From positions 1-43,700 of the forward strand of contig CAMPAL010000007.1 in the NCBI GenBank assembly GCA_946631855.1: 43,700 nucleotides of DNA, read 5' to 3'. Source of the stretch: an uncultured Treponema sp. GTDB lineage: Bacteria > Spirochaetota > Spirochaetia > Treponematales > Treponemataceae. Each line of letters opens with the position of its first letter. The stretch's first letter is position 1. The position numbers and the translations under genes were made by a program. This document shows, in pieces, positions 14,615-23,040 of this stretch. The notes under the pieces were generated by a model. It searched no databases. It was not told where the DNA came from and was given only the letters and a program-made list of their open reading frames with translations.

Positions 14615-16153
14615 ATGAATAAATTAACTGAAAAAAAGATTTTGAGAGCTGCAAAGCTTTGTTTCAAAGCTTTAAAAGAGCAGAAGCTAAAAGAAGATTT
14701 AGATATTAGTAGCTTGGAAACAGCAGGTGAACAGTTTTTGGCAAGGGTAGAGGAAATCAATCTTCCTGGAGATTCAGAAAAAGATTTCCAAAAACTTGTT
14801 GACAATGGCGAGTTTGAAATGGATGTTGGAGAGAATGACTTGAGCCCAACGGGAGCTTTAAGTGAATCTGTAAAAACAAGGAGATCTTTGAAAGAGGGAG
14901 TTGGTTTTGGGCCTGCATTGTCTCAGTATAAAGCTCAAGGAGGAACACAGGATTTTGAAGCATTTAAAGATTGGCTTACTGAGAATGGATACGGAGAAGA
15001 AGTTCTTACAGGTATCAACAGAGGAAATTTTAATTTCAGATACAAGACAAGCAATGCGAACGGAGCAAAATCAGCTTCTATTCCTGAAGCTCCTGTAAAA
15101 GCTGCAGATCCTTCAACATATTCAAGTAACTTGAAAGACTTTATTGAACTTTGCGGTGAAGGTGGCAAAATCGTAATGGATGCTGCAACTTCAGTTGAGT
15201 TTAAGTATCAGCAAATTCGTTCAAGACTAAAGAGAGTTATTCTTGGAAAGTCAATGAATAGATATTACTGCTTGGCTGGTGACCCTGGTATTGGTAAATC
15301 TTATATCGTAAGGGAAACACTTGATATGCTTGGCAGAACTGATGTAAAACAGGTCAAAGGTTCTAAGGGTGCTTCTCCTGCAGCTGTTGCAAGATTCTTG
15401 CTTGATAACAAAGACGAGGACTTGGTTGTTCTTGATGACTGCGATACATTTATTGATGCAAGAGAGACTTCTCAGGAAGTAAAGACAATGCTTAAAGCCG
15501 CTTTTGATCCTGATGGACATACTGTAAATATTAAGCCAACTCTTTTGAATTTAATTCGTAAATTGAAAGTTGAGCAGGATTTGAGAGATAAGTATAAAGG
15601 AAATGCACTCTTTGAAAATGAAGATGTAATTGAAGAAAGAATTCAAAATGCAATAAAAGAATCTGAAGAAGGTGAAGCTGAAGAAGAGGTAGAGGATGTA
15701 CCTTCAAAATTTGATTTCAATGCAAGAATTATTTTCATTACAAACCTCACAAAAGCAAATATTGACCCTGCTGTTCTTGATAGATGTGAATTCTATGAGT
15801 TGCACTTAACAGTAGATGAGTTTATGATTCGTCTTGGAAAAATTATCAATAATATGGATTGTGGACAGGGAACTGTTTATACAGAGGATGAAGTAAATAA
15901 GGCGAAGGGATTGGTTATGGCTGCAATGAGCGCAATTATTGAAGCTTCAAAAACAGGCGCAACTATTTTGGATAGAACAATTCGTCTTGTTGATGGAGGA
16001 TTGACATTCCGTTATATAAAAGACTTGATTGAAAACTGGATTATCTTGACTCAGGATTATATGGAAGAGCACGGTGTAGATTGGGAGACAGCAAAGAGAG
16101 CTTGTTTCTCAAGATGGGTTCAGCAATATATTTTCCCAAAGATTTGTAGGTAA
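14615..16153 (+). CDS. AAA+ ATPase in the head module
   Basis: 512 residues. The N-terminal 165 residues are helical and carry L-x-E-like sites (ALSE-S, SLKE-G). The ATPase core has Walker A GDPGIGKS (222-229), Walker B VVLDDCD (271-277), a long charged insert (~315-355), sensor-1 IIFITNLTKAN and an arginine-finger-like VLDRCEF. The C-terminal lid is helical. It resembles MoxR/RavA or DnaA-like AAA+ proteins in outline, but no specific family is recognised. It lies directly after the protease-scaffold gene and before a strong terminator, so a role in head assembly, packaging or takeover is plausible but unproven. Confidence 0.75.
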   Translation: MNKLTEKKILRAAKLCFKALKEQKLKEDLDISSLETAGEQFLARVEEINLPGDSEKDFQKLVDNGEFEMDVGENDLSPTGALSESVKTRRSLKEGVGFGPALSQYKAQGGTQDFEAFKDWLTENGYGEEVLTGINRGNFNFRYKTSNANGAKSASIPEAPVKAADPSTYSSNLKDFIELCGEGGKIVMDAATSVEFKYQQIRSRLKRVILGKSMNRYYCLAGDPGIGKSYIVRETLDMLGRTDVKQVKGSKGASPAAVARFLLDNKDEDLVVLDDCDTFIDARETSQEVKTMLKAAFDPDGHTVNIKPTLLNLIRKLKVEQDLRDKYKGNALFENEDVIEERIQNAIKESEEGEAEEEVEDVPSKFDFNARIIFITNLTKANIDPAVLDRCEFYELHLTVDEFMIRLGKIINNMDCGQGTVYTEDEVNKAKGLVMAAMSAIIEASKTGATILDRTIRLVDGGLTFRYIKDLIENWIILTQDYMEEHGVDWETAKRACFSRWVQQYIFPKICR

Positions 16154-16166
16154 AATTCTATAAAAT

Positions 16167-16199
16167 AAAAAAAGCTACCTTTTTCGGGTAGCTTTTTTT
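16167..16199 (+). terminator. bidirectional terminator
   Basis: AAAAAGCTACC and GGGTAGCTTTTTTT with a TTTTTC loop. It separates the converging genes ending at 16153 and 16204. Confidence 0.9.
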
Positions 16200-16203
16200 A
16201 TGA

Positions 16204-16395
16204 TTAAAAACTCGGCATTGATGGCATACTTGGCATTGAAGAACTTCCCATAAAACTTGAAGGATTGAAGTTTGCTAGGTTTGGCATTTGAGTTTTCATC
16301 TCTTTGTCCTGCTCTTCCTGCTTCTTTGCCTCTTCCTTGAATTGGTCCGCCAGTATATTTCCTAAAAGGATAAATGAATGTACTGGCATTTTCAT
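16204..16395 (-). CDS. small protein with an M-P-S repeat tail, 63 aa
   Basis: Read from ATG 16395: MKMPVHSFILLGNILADQFK, then a K/E/Q-rich helix, then a low-complexity tail with three M-P-S units. It follows the 353-residue gene by 28 bases, in the same direction. No clear Shine-Dalgarno sequence is seen, so coupled translation is presumed. A short protein with a hydrophobic N-terminus and charged helix could be a virion or tail accessory protein. The tail is the best argument that the frame is coding. Confidence 0.45.
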   Translation of the reverse strand: MKMPVHSFILLGNILADQFKEEAKKQEEQDKEMKTQMPNLANFNPSSFMGSSSMPSMPSMPSF

Positions 16396-16423
16396 ACAAA
16401 CATCGTAATTGTTACTTGTATAC

Positions 16424-17485
16424 CTAGACAGACTCAATAACTGTGTCGTCAGATCCATAGTCTTTAATAGCGGCAAGCAACTCAAGGGTCCGAAAGGGAT
16501 GATCTATAACCTCTCTTGCATGAGTAACTGGGTTGTCAATTTCAACTTTTGGAATTGGCCCAATTTCCAAATTATTCAATTTTTCTGAAATCATTTGATA
16601 AAGGCTATAGTCGAATCGGGGATCTCTTGCAATTTCAAGTCTTTCTGACAATGGTTTATCAGCAACAACTTCTCCTCCCCAACTGTACAAATACATTGCT
16701 TTAGTCTGGTTGATAACGAAAATTGACTTTCTTGTTTCATAATCTTTTACTGCGTTCAAGTCTTCTTGATCAATATATGGGATTGCTCCCTGATCAATAT
16801 CCTCTCCCCTTCTCAAAGCCTGTTCCATATCCTGTTTGCGTTTGTAAACTTCATAAAGAGGTCCAAACTGTTTATCCTCTGCTCTGAATTCTTCTTTTAC
16901 AATTTTCTGAATCAAAGCAGCATCTCCAAATCTTGGATACTGAAACATCATTTCAAAGCCTTTCTTCGTTGCTTTGATGTATTTATGAGGATTTTCCTCA
17001 ATTGCATAATACTTTACAAGATTCAAATCAAGATCGTAATTCATTGGAATTTTTCCGGTCTTTACACCTCTCAACCAATCTTGATATTCAGTGGATTCAA
17101 CTCCTTTGAATAAAGTCTTTTTTACCCACTCTTTATCTTTCTTTGTTAATTCATATTTCTGATCAACCAAAGTACTCTGATAAAAAGTCTTGTAAAACTT
17201 AATCATCAATTCCGCAACTTCCGGGTCGTAGAATTTTTTAATATCTACGTCTTTTTCCCAAATAATATTCTGCAGCATTGAAGTTACTTTAATTGGCAAC
17301 TCATCCTGAGACATCAAACCAAGCTGCCAAGCCTCTTCAACTGAAAAGTTTCGAATATGCAAAATAGCAGGCGCTCCGTACAAGCCTTTTGTAGACATTA
17401 CAATTCTTTCATAACCTGCCGGTATATTCTTTTCAGATTCAAGTAACTCCTCGTATTCTGAAGTTGTTTTTGAAATCTCACTCAT
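16424..17485 (-). CDS. possible baseplate/structural protein, 353 aa
   Basis: Residues 20-110 (ERIVMSTKGLYGAPAILHIR, then FSVEEAWQLGLMSQDELP and a helix with D-V-D-I-K-K-F-Y) recall the layout of T4 gp26/gp51-type baseplate hub proteins: a S-K-G-L-Y-G opening, a beta strand, then helices describing occupancy of a ring. The rest (FEMMFQYPRFGDAALIQKIV, VINQTKAMYLYSWGGEVVAD) has no known match. Its ATG overlaps the stop of the upstream gene (TAATG). The baseplate call is tentative; a virion protein is likely from size and context. Confidence 0.45.
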   Translation of the reverse strand: MSEISKTTSEYEELLESEKNIPAGYERIVMSTKGLYGAPAILHIRNFSVEEAWQLGLMSQDELPIKVTSMLQNIIWEKDVDIKKFYDPEVAELMIKFYKTFYQSTLVDQKYELTKKDKEWVKKTLFKGVESTEYQDWLRGVKTGKIPMNYDLDLNLVKYYAIEENPHKYIKATKKGFEMMFQYPRFGDAALIQKIVKEEFRAEDKQFGPLYEVYKRKQDMEQALRRGEDIDQGAIPYIDQEDLNAVKDYETRKSIFVINQTKAMYLYSWGGEVVADKPLSERLEIARDPRFDYSLYQMISEKLNNLEIGPIPKVEIDNPVTHAREVIDHPFRTLELLAAIKDYGSDDTVIESV

Positions 17486-17997
17486 TATTCAGCTTTCTCC
17501 TTTTCTTCAGCCTTTTCCATTTCTGCCAATTCAGCCTGAGACTTTTCAAGCATTTCTTTTGTTTTGTCAAGCTTTTCCTTTGGAGCGTTTTTCTTTTCAA
17601 GTTCAGCAAGCAACTCTCCCAGCATCTTTACTTCTTTTTCTTTTGCTTCCAGCTTTGTAATAAAGACTGGGCTTACTGAAACTCCCATTTGCTCACCCTT
17701 TTCATCTTTTGGCATTGTTTCTTTACAATACTTCTTCCACATATCTGCAAGACAAGCTTCACATATAACATCTCTATATGTTACCGGGAAAACAGTTCCT
17801 TTTTCATTTTTACGGAAAAGAGTGTATTCCAAAGTTCTATTTGAATATGTAATTTCGCCATGAATTGGGCAGAAAGATCTCAAACCATCCAAAACATAAC
17901 CCTCTGGAGGAGTGAGCAATTTATTTACATTTTCAGACTTCTTTTTCTGCTCTTCAATTTCATTCTCTGTAATTACCGGCAATTCTTTTTCTTCCAT
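17485..17997 (-). CDS. zinc-ribbon protein with coiled-coil tail, 170 aa
   Basis: Residues 42-90 contain SFCPIHGEITYS and, about 35 residues later, VICEACLADMWKKYC: Cys/His pairs arranged as a treble or zinc ribbon. The C-terminal 55 residues are a charged coiled coil. Strong AAGGAG upstream; CTATATT motif at 18031-18025. First gene of a three-gene minus-strand run with the 353- and 63-residue proteins, with overlapping stop/start. Probably a structural or chaperone partner of the 353-residue protein. Confidence 0.55.
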   Translation of the reverse strand: MEEKELPVITENEIEEQKKKSENVNKLLTPPEGYVLDGLRSFCPIHGEITYSNRTLEYTLFRKNEKGTVFPVTYRDVICEACLADMWKKYCKETMPKDEKGEQMGVSVSPVFITKLEAKEKEVKMLGELLAELEKKNAPKEKLDKTKEMLEKSQAELAEMEKAEEKEKAE

Positions 17998-18024
17998 TAA
18001 AAAACTCCTTTTTATTATTATTTA

Positions 18025-18031
18025 AATATAG
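18025..18031 (-). promoter_or_regulatory. CTATATT promoter motif
   Basis: CACTATATTT upstream of the zinc-ribbon gene, 27 nt before its ATG, with AAGGAG between. Confidence 0.5.
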
Positions 18032-18048
18032 TGAGACTCTTTGATTTT

Positions 18049-19518
18049 TTAAGCCATTGCAGCTTCGACAATTTGTTCTTCTTTTGTCAATCTCGGTGTC
18101 ATTGTAAATGTCGGGCCGTCAAAATTCATATATCTCCTTCCCAATTGCTCATCATTTGCTTTCATCAGCTGAATTTCTGCAACATCCTCAATCTTTTGAG
18201 CTTCTGCTTCATCCAAATACAAATCCGCAAAATACCTTTTTCTAAAAATGGTAATTGCCCAACGTGCTCGCTCCAGCAATGCGGCTGAGTTTTTTACTGA
18301 TGAACGTGTTGGACGAAGTTTATCAATATTTTGTTCTGTTAAAACTTTATCCTGTTCAACTGTACGATTCAATTGAACTACTCCTACCCAATGTACTCCC
18401 AGCTTTTTTGCAAGCAAGTCAAGTTTGTTTATTGCTTTCTCAATCATTTGTGCCATTGAGCCGTCTTTTTCATCAAAGAATTCTGCAACTAACAAAAGCA
18501 AGTCAATAAAAACAATACAGTGTTTTCTTCCAGGTAATTTTGCTTGGAATTGTTTTATATACATTTCCAATTTGCGCATGTTTATATTTGAATCATTTAC
18601 AATTGCAAAATTGGTATGTGCTTTTAATGCCAAAATTTCATGATCCAAAATTTCTCTTGCATCCTGTATCTCATCCTGCCTTCCGAGTTTTAAGATTGTT
18701 TTAAAAGGAATATGAGTTCTCATTGAAGCCAAGCGGTCCAATGTATTTTCAACACCCATCTCAATTGGAAAATAAATTACAGGGGCATCCGCGTTTATAC
18801 AATCATTTATTACATTCAAGCAAAGCGCGGATTTACCCATACCTGTAGACCCTCCAATAATTCCTCCATGCCCTGGAGTTGGGCCTTCTGTAATCAATTC
18901 ATCAAAAACTTTATTATGAAAAGAGTAATATTCCCCATTTTCTCTTTTATCCAAAGTACCTGAATAAAACTTTGCAATGTCATCTGCAAACATCAAACCT
19001 GTTTCTTGATCGTTTTCAGACTCCAATGCATCATTTAAATTCTTTTGTAAATCTTCAAAGTATTTTTCAGACCAGGTTACAGGGCTTGTTTTGAAGGTAT
19101 CAGAATTTAAAATTTGAGAGGCAGTTTTTGATAAATTTATTTTCTTTCTTGCGGTTGCCAATCTTTCTGTTAAAAGGCCAGGTTCTTTCAAATCCGCATT
19201 GTTGTTTTCTTTATTATACTGTATTCTGTTATACAGCAAATCAATTACACCGTATTCTTCATTTGTAGCTTCGCCATTTTTACGGTTTGTAAAAAACTCC
19301 AAAAAGTTTTCTCTTGACGCATATTTTAATGCTTGTTCTCTATCTCCCATACTTTTTACAAAAAGTATAAAAGAAGAGCAAACCTTTTGGAATGATTTTT
19401 CAAAGCCAATCATGCTTTCAAAATTTCTTGCATTATAATCAGGATCCAGCAAAGTCCCTGTTGCAGCTGCAAGACAATCTATTGCATATGAATTTTCATC
19501 TGTATATTCTTTTGCCAT
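18049..19518 (-). CDS. replicative DNA helicase, DnaB/gp41-like
   Basis: 489 residues. A RecA-type core begins near 205 with Walker A GGSTGMGKS (222-230), then YFPIEMGVENTLDRLASM (the E after the first strand is typical of DnaB), Walker B HCIVFIDLLLL, the VVQLNR motif and a C-terminal SSVKNSAALLERARWAI, which fits the arginine-finger/H4 region. The N-terminal ~200 residues are diverged from the DnaB primase-interaction domain. It should unwind DNA at the fork as a hexamer. Its start lies 6 nt after the loader gene, so the two are one operon. GGAG lies 10 nt upstream of the ATG. Confidence 0.9.
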   Translation of the reverse strand: MAKEYTDENSYAIDCLAAATGTLLDPDYNARNFESMIGFEKSFQKVCSSFILFVKSMGDREQALKYASRENFLEFFTNRKNGEATNEEYGVIDLLYNRIQYNKENNNADLKEPGLLTERLATARKKINLSKTASQILNSDTFKTSPVTWSEKYFEDLQKNLNDALESENDQETGLMFADDIAKFYSGTLDKRENGEYYSFHNKVFDELITEGPTPGHGGIIGGSTGMGKSALCLNVINDCINADAPVIYFPIEMGVENTLDRLASMRTHIPFKTILKLGRQDEIQDAREILDHEILALKAHTNFAIVNDSNINMRKLEMYIKQFQAKLPGRKHCIVFIDLLLLVAEFFDEKDGSMAQMIEKAINKLDLLAKKLGVHWVGVVQLNRTVEQDKVLTEQNIDKLRPTRSSVKNSAALLERARWAITIFRKRYFADLYLDEAEAQKIEDVAEIQLMKANDEQLGRRYMNFDGPTFTMTPRLTKEEQIVEAAMA

Positions 19519-19524
19519 TTTTTT

Positions 19525-20292
19525 CTAACTCCATAAATCAACTTTGCCGTTTTTCAAAATTTGCTGTTTATCCAAGTTGTCAGGAAAATACAAAATAGAA
19601 TTATATTTATCAATCCTACTAAACAATTTATTTAGCAAACTTGTGTCATAAAAAGGTTTTTGTTTTAATTCGCTTTCTGAAAATAACTGTTCTTTTGAAT
19701 ATTCTGTAATTAAAACAGTCGGCTTTTTTCTTTTCAAAATCAAATTATACAAAGCAATATAAGGGCTTTTATAATTCAAAGTTCCGTTCATTAAAAAATC
19801 ATCAATAAAAAGCCAATCCGCGTAAATCAGATTTGAAAGATCTTCGTTTTTATTATTTAATTTTTCAATTAATTCCGGAAACTCAATGTACTCTGTTGTC
19901 TTTTCTTTCAAAATTAAATTCTTTATGACTTTTGCGGTACTTGTAGTTTTTTGATTTCCAAAAGGGCCATATACATAAACAATCAAATCTTTTAGCTTTT
20001 TTTCTTCCGCTAAAGTTGGCATCTTTTTATATTTTTCCCAAACAGATTGATCTCCTGTATATTTCATTTCTTTTAATTCTTCAAAAAGAGGTAAATCAAA
20101 TCGCCGAGCTGCCATATCATAAAGCTGGATTCTGCGGAATTGTTTATGACAATCACATTCGCGAGATCCCCCATTTTTATAAATATAACCACCCATCCAA
20201 AATTCTTTTACATCTTTTCTTTTTGAAAAATCTACAGAATTTATATCAATGTAATTTGCGCATTCGCAATTCGGATTTCTAAAGTATTCCAT
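19525..20292 (-). CDS. DnaC-like helicase loader ATPase
   Basis: 255 residues from ATG 20292. The N-terminus has Cys pairs (NCECANY near 9-11; RECDCHK near 47) that could bind zinc. The ATPase part has VYGPFGNQKTT (Walker A with N-Q instead of the usual G), LFIDDF (Walker B), and KPTVLITEYSKEQL with FSRIDKYNSIL toward the C-terminus, as in DnaC/IstB-type loaders. It directly precedes the helicase and should load it. There is no Shine-Dalgarno sequence; CTATATT lies 8 nt before the ATG, so a leaderless mRNA is likely. Confidence 0.85.
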   Translation of the reverse strand: MEYFRNPNCECANYIDINSVDFSKRKDVKEFWMGGYIYKNGGSRECDCHKQFRRIQLYDMAARRFDLPLFEELKEMKYTGDQSVWEKYKKMPTLAEEKKLKDLIVYVYGPFGNQKTTSTAKVIKNLILKEKTTEYIEFPELIEKLNNKNEDLSNLIYADWLFIDDFLMNGTLNYKSPYIALYNLILKRKKPTVLITEYSKEQLFSESELKQKPFYDTSLLNKLFSRIDKYNSILYFPDNLDKQQILKNGKVDLWS

Positions 20293-20300
20293 AATATTTA

Positions 20301-20319
20301 AATATAGCAAAACTAAATT
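20301..20319. promoter_or_regulatory. divergent promoter pair
   Basis: CTATATT on the minus strand (20307-20301) faces the loader gene. ACTAAATT on the plus strand (20312-20319) precedes the C39-like peptidase. The two motif classes sit four bases apart. Confidence 0.55.
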
Positions 20320-20344
20320 TATTTACGGAAAAAGGAGAATTATA

Positions 20345-21100
20345 ATGTTTGAAGTAAATGTTGGTAAAAAAGAAGTACCCTGGTCTCAAAGAAAATCTAA
20401 ATTTGTCCATATACAAAGAGGTCAGTTAGGTTTCAATCAAATAGATTGGAAAAGTACTTGTAACGTTCACGCAATTTGTAATGCTTTGGAATATTCCGGA
20501 TGGTCTTTACCTATCGATAATGTTTATAAAAGAGCACCTGATTCATTGGCGAATTTTATTATTACTGAATGTTTGAAAGAAAACAATTGGTTTAAGACAA
20601 AAATGCCGGTTTATTGGCATAAATGGTATGAGGGTCAAAAAGATGCAATTACTCCGCTTGAATTGCATGATGTTTTAGCTCATTATGTAAATGAATGGCT
20701 TGGATGCACTAAAGCAGATGTATTCCATACAGATTTGACAATTCGAGATATTATTAAACAGCTATATGAAAAAAATATAGCAATCCCAACTTCAATTGCG
20801 TGGGGTGGATTGCAGGGCCATGTTATTACTTTAGTTGGTTTTGAAGCTACATCTGAAAAAGATTTAAATGATTATTTGAATGGATATGATAATAACAAAA
20901 AAGCAAGCGATGTAATTACAAATATTATTTGGGATGATCCTTGGGGCTTTTTTGATTATAAAACAAATAAATATGATGGAACAAAAAGTGGAAACGATAA
21001 TAAAGCCCCAATTGATTTCTTTTGGAATCATATGAAAGCTTTGGAAAATAAAAATAGAAAGTTTGGTCATATTATAGCAAAGCCGGCAGCAATTGTATAA
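20345..21100 (+). CDS. C39-like cysteine peptidase
   Basis: 251 residues. Cys39 sits in DWKSTCNVHAICNALEYSGW (the C39/papain-like nucleophile helix), and His159 in GGLQGHVITLVGF, followed by an acidic residue in WDDPWGFFDY. There is no signal peptide or export ABC partner, so this is not a bacteriocin transporter. Phage proteins of this fold may cleave cell-wall peptides or phage polyproteins. The aromatic middle (VYWHKWYEGQK) is unusual. AAAGGAG precedes the ATG. It stands alone between the replication operon and the repeat island. Substrate unknown. Confidence 0.65.
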   Translation: MFEVNVGKKEVPWSQRKSKFVHIQRGQLGFNQIDWKSTCNVHAICNALEYSGWSLPIDNVYKRAPDSLANFIITECLKENNWFKTKMPVYWHKWYEGQKDAITPLELHDVLAHYVNEWLGCTKADVFHTDLTIRDIIKQLYEKNIAIPTSIAWGGLQGHVITLVGFEATSEKDLNDYLNGYDNNKKASDVITNIIWDDPWGFFDYKTNKYDGTKSGNDNKAPIDFFWNHMKALENKNRKFGHIIAKPAAIV

Positions 21101-21107
21101 CAAATTT

Positions 21108-21658
21108 GAATGTATAACGAGTTAGAGTTTCTTATATTATATTTTAAAAAATCAAAAAAGTTTTTAAAAGAGTTTATAAATCCTATCTCGTTGTACATTT
21201 AGCCTTTAACCTTTTATATTATAACGCCTTATCTCTGTTTTAATGTATCATATGTTATGCTAACTCGTTGTACATTGCTATGAATTAAATGTACAACGAG
21301 TTAAGAGGTTTCAAATATATTTTTAAAAAATCAAAAAGGTTTTTAAAAGAGTTTAATAAAACTATCTCGTGGTACATTAAAAGGTAATTCCTTATTCTAT
21401 AACTCTTTATCGCTGTTTTAATGTATAACAACCTATGATACATTCAAAATAAGCAGCCGTAAAGAATAAAAGATTGAATGTATAACGAGTTAATGGTTTT
21501 CAAATATATATTTAAAATTTGAAAAAAGTTTTTAAAAGAGTTTAGAAAAGTTAACTCGTGATACATTTAATTGTTTTTCGTTGTATTATAATACTTTATC
21601 GCAATTTTAATGTATCATATGTTTTATAACATGTTGTACATTTAACTCATTATACATT
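21108..21658. repeat. palindrome and promoter island R2
   Basis: Three long inverted units (21108-21200, 21288-21378, 21476-21568), each with the arms AATGTAtaACGAGTTA and TAACTCGTtgTACATT around ~60 AT-rich bases, alternate with shorter palindromes (21242-21276, 21420-21444, 21609-21658). Between them, minus-strand stretches read ATACATTAAAAC, about 15 bases, then TTATAAT, which fits sigma-70-like promoters pointing left. The order matches islands R1 and R3. Confidence 0.85.
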
Positions 21659-21703
21659 CAAAAAAATTTTTTAAAAAAATGGAAAAATTTTTTCTAAAAG
21701 CCC

Positions 21704-21710
21704 CTATATT
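21704..21710 (+). promoter_or_regulatory. CTATATT promoter of the large structured RNA
   Basis: CTATATTTCAAACAT at the start of the gene-free structured region. It closely resembles CTATATTATAAACAT at 25977. Transcription would begin a few bases before the first hairpin at 21721. Confidence 0.55.
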
Positions 21711-22841
21711 TCAAACATAAGTTATTTGAGAGAGATAACAAGAGAAATAAAGGGTTTTGAATTAAAATCAAAAACCTATAATAAATCAAGTACGGTGAGG
21801 AACATCGAAATTTACGACTATGGAGCTGATGTAAGACTTTTGTAAAAAACTATCTGGCATTGAAGTAGTAAATCTGTGAAGCGAAGTAGCAGAATGTCTT
21901 GACGAAGTACGTCAAGGGATAATTCCGAATTGATATAAAGGCGCGAAGCTGACGAATCGAATTCGTTTATCAATTTTTTCGATAAAAACGGCTGAGATTC
22001 AAAATACTGAATCAAAAAGGAGGAGATTGAGACACTGCTGCCGTTTGCTGAAGGTGTCCAGGAAGAATTCAGTTTCGGTTTTTTCTAAGGAGATTTTAGT
22101 TTCGAAACTTTTTAAGAATTCTTTCGCTTCCGAAAACCAGTATAATATTCGTACCTCTTTACTGGAAAAATTCGGAAGTGGCTACTCTCAATGCAGCTAA
22201 ATTTTGAGCGGCAAGAGAGAAAAAAGGTTGCCAGGTTCCTTAAAACTGGATCGAAAAAGGTTGCCAGCCACCAAATGAAGTACTGGTTCGCGAGGTTAAG
22301 AGACACCTTCCGAGAGTAAAAAAGAGCTCATTAAAAAAGCTAGAATAATGGGCTATTCCTCCTAACAGGAGTGGTAAGCCTTCTAGCTTCCGCAGTAAGC
22401 GGAATTATTTAGCGGTCGGAGATGCCGGATGAAAAACTTGATGACTTTGCCTATACATTAGCCAGAGTTAGAGACCCAAAAGTTAAACGTTTTGACACCG
22501 CCAAAATTGATACTTGAGGAGTTTCGGTTTTTACGAAAAAAAGAGCCGTCCAGTCGGCATAGATTGGGTTTTTCAAAAACTCTTTTCCCAAATTGAATGA
22601 CCTTTTTGCCTAATTGGCAGGGGTTGAGGTTGATTCCTATAGAGAATCTCTTTGAAGGGTACCAAAATTAAGTAAAGCCCTTTACCTAGAGGATGTCGCG
22701 CATCTAGCTCCTCTTTTGTAACTAAAGAGCATTTAGTGAAAAAACAGTCAAGGAAAATCTGCAGTAAATTCCTTGATTTGTTTGAGTAACAACCCCATCC
22801 GCGAAGGCGGGCAAGAAGTTGCGAAAATGGGGATTTTTTTG
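21711..22841 (+). ncRNA. large ornate noncoding RNA (GOLLD/ROOL-like candidate)
   Basis: About 1.1 kb without a credible gene but dense in helices. They include 21753-21776, CTTGAC/GTCAAG (21898-21916), AATTGATA/TATCAATT (21928-21975) and GATTCA/TGAATC (21996-22013). A long-range AAGGTGTC/GACACCTT (22051-22058 with 22302-22309) encloses nested AAGAATTC/GAATTCTT, AGTTTCG/CGAAACT and CTTCCGAA/TTCGGAAG with inner CCAGT/ACTGG. Further down are AAGCTAGAA/TTCTAGCTT (22337-22389), TTCCGC/GCGGAA and TCAAGGAA/TTCCTTGA (22748-22776). A 14-base sequence AAAAAGGTTGCCAG occurs twice. Promoter motif before, branched terminator after. Giant phage RNAs such as GOLLD and ROOL have this size, density and setting; family membership is not shown. 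Confidence 0.7.
22793..22840 (+). terminator. branched terminator of the large RNA
   Basis: CCCCAT (22793-22798) pairs with ATGGGG (22827-22832). Inside lie two small hairpins, CCGC/GCGG (loop GAAG) and GCAA/TTGC (loop GAAG), making a three-way junction followed by seven T. Confidence 0.7.
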
Positions 22842-22853
22842 TCTTTGAGATTT

Positions 22854-23040
22854 AAAAAGTTTCACGGCAAAAAAGAAAAAGGAGAGAAAAGGTTTAACTC
22901 TCTGGTGTAAAAAGGTGCACAGCCAATTCCGAAGGTAAAAATACCGAAACTGAGCTGCAACTGAGGCCGGCGAGGGAAAATGAGATCCTTTTTTAGGAGT
23001 TGAGTGGAATCAGGTTCGAATCCTGGTGGGAGTAAAAAAA
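22854..23040 (+). other. structured leader with a tRNA T-arm-like 3' end
   Basis: A second gene-free stretch between the RNA terminator and the deaminase. It ends with a textbook T-arm (TCAGG-TTCGAAT-CCTGG, 23011-23027) followed by TGGGAGT, as in a tRNA 3' half. ACTCTC at 22895-22900 could pair with GGGAGT, but about 110 bases separate a D-arm-like hairpin from the T-arm, and no anticodon arm is convincing. GGTGGGAG of this element is also the ribosome binding site of the deaminase. Confidence 0.4.

Noticed and set aside
16175..16399. Alternative minus-strand frame overlapping the small gene at 16204-16395
   Set aside because: It runs through the terminator hairpin and gives a low-quality basic sequence; the other frame has a helix and a clear repeat tail.
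22990..23034. Complete tRNA (Lys-like TTTTTT loop)
   Set aside because: Only the T-arm and acceptor tail are convincing. The anticodon stem does not pair and the 5' acceptor is ~110 bases too far away.
22854..23040. tmRNA
   Set aside because: Too short, and the conserved 5' end and a tag reading frame are missing.
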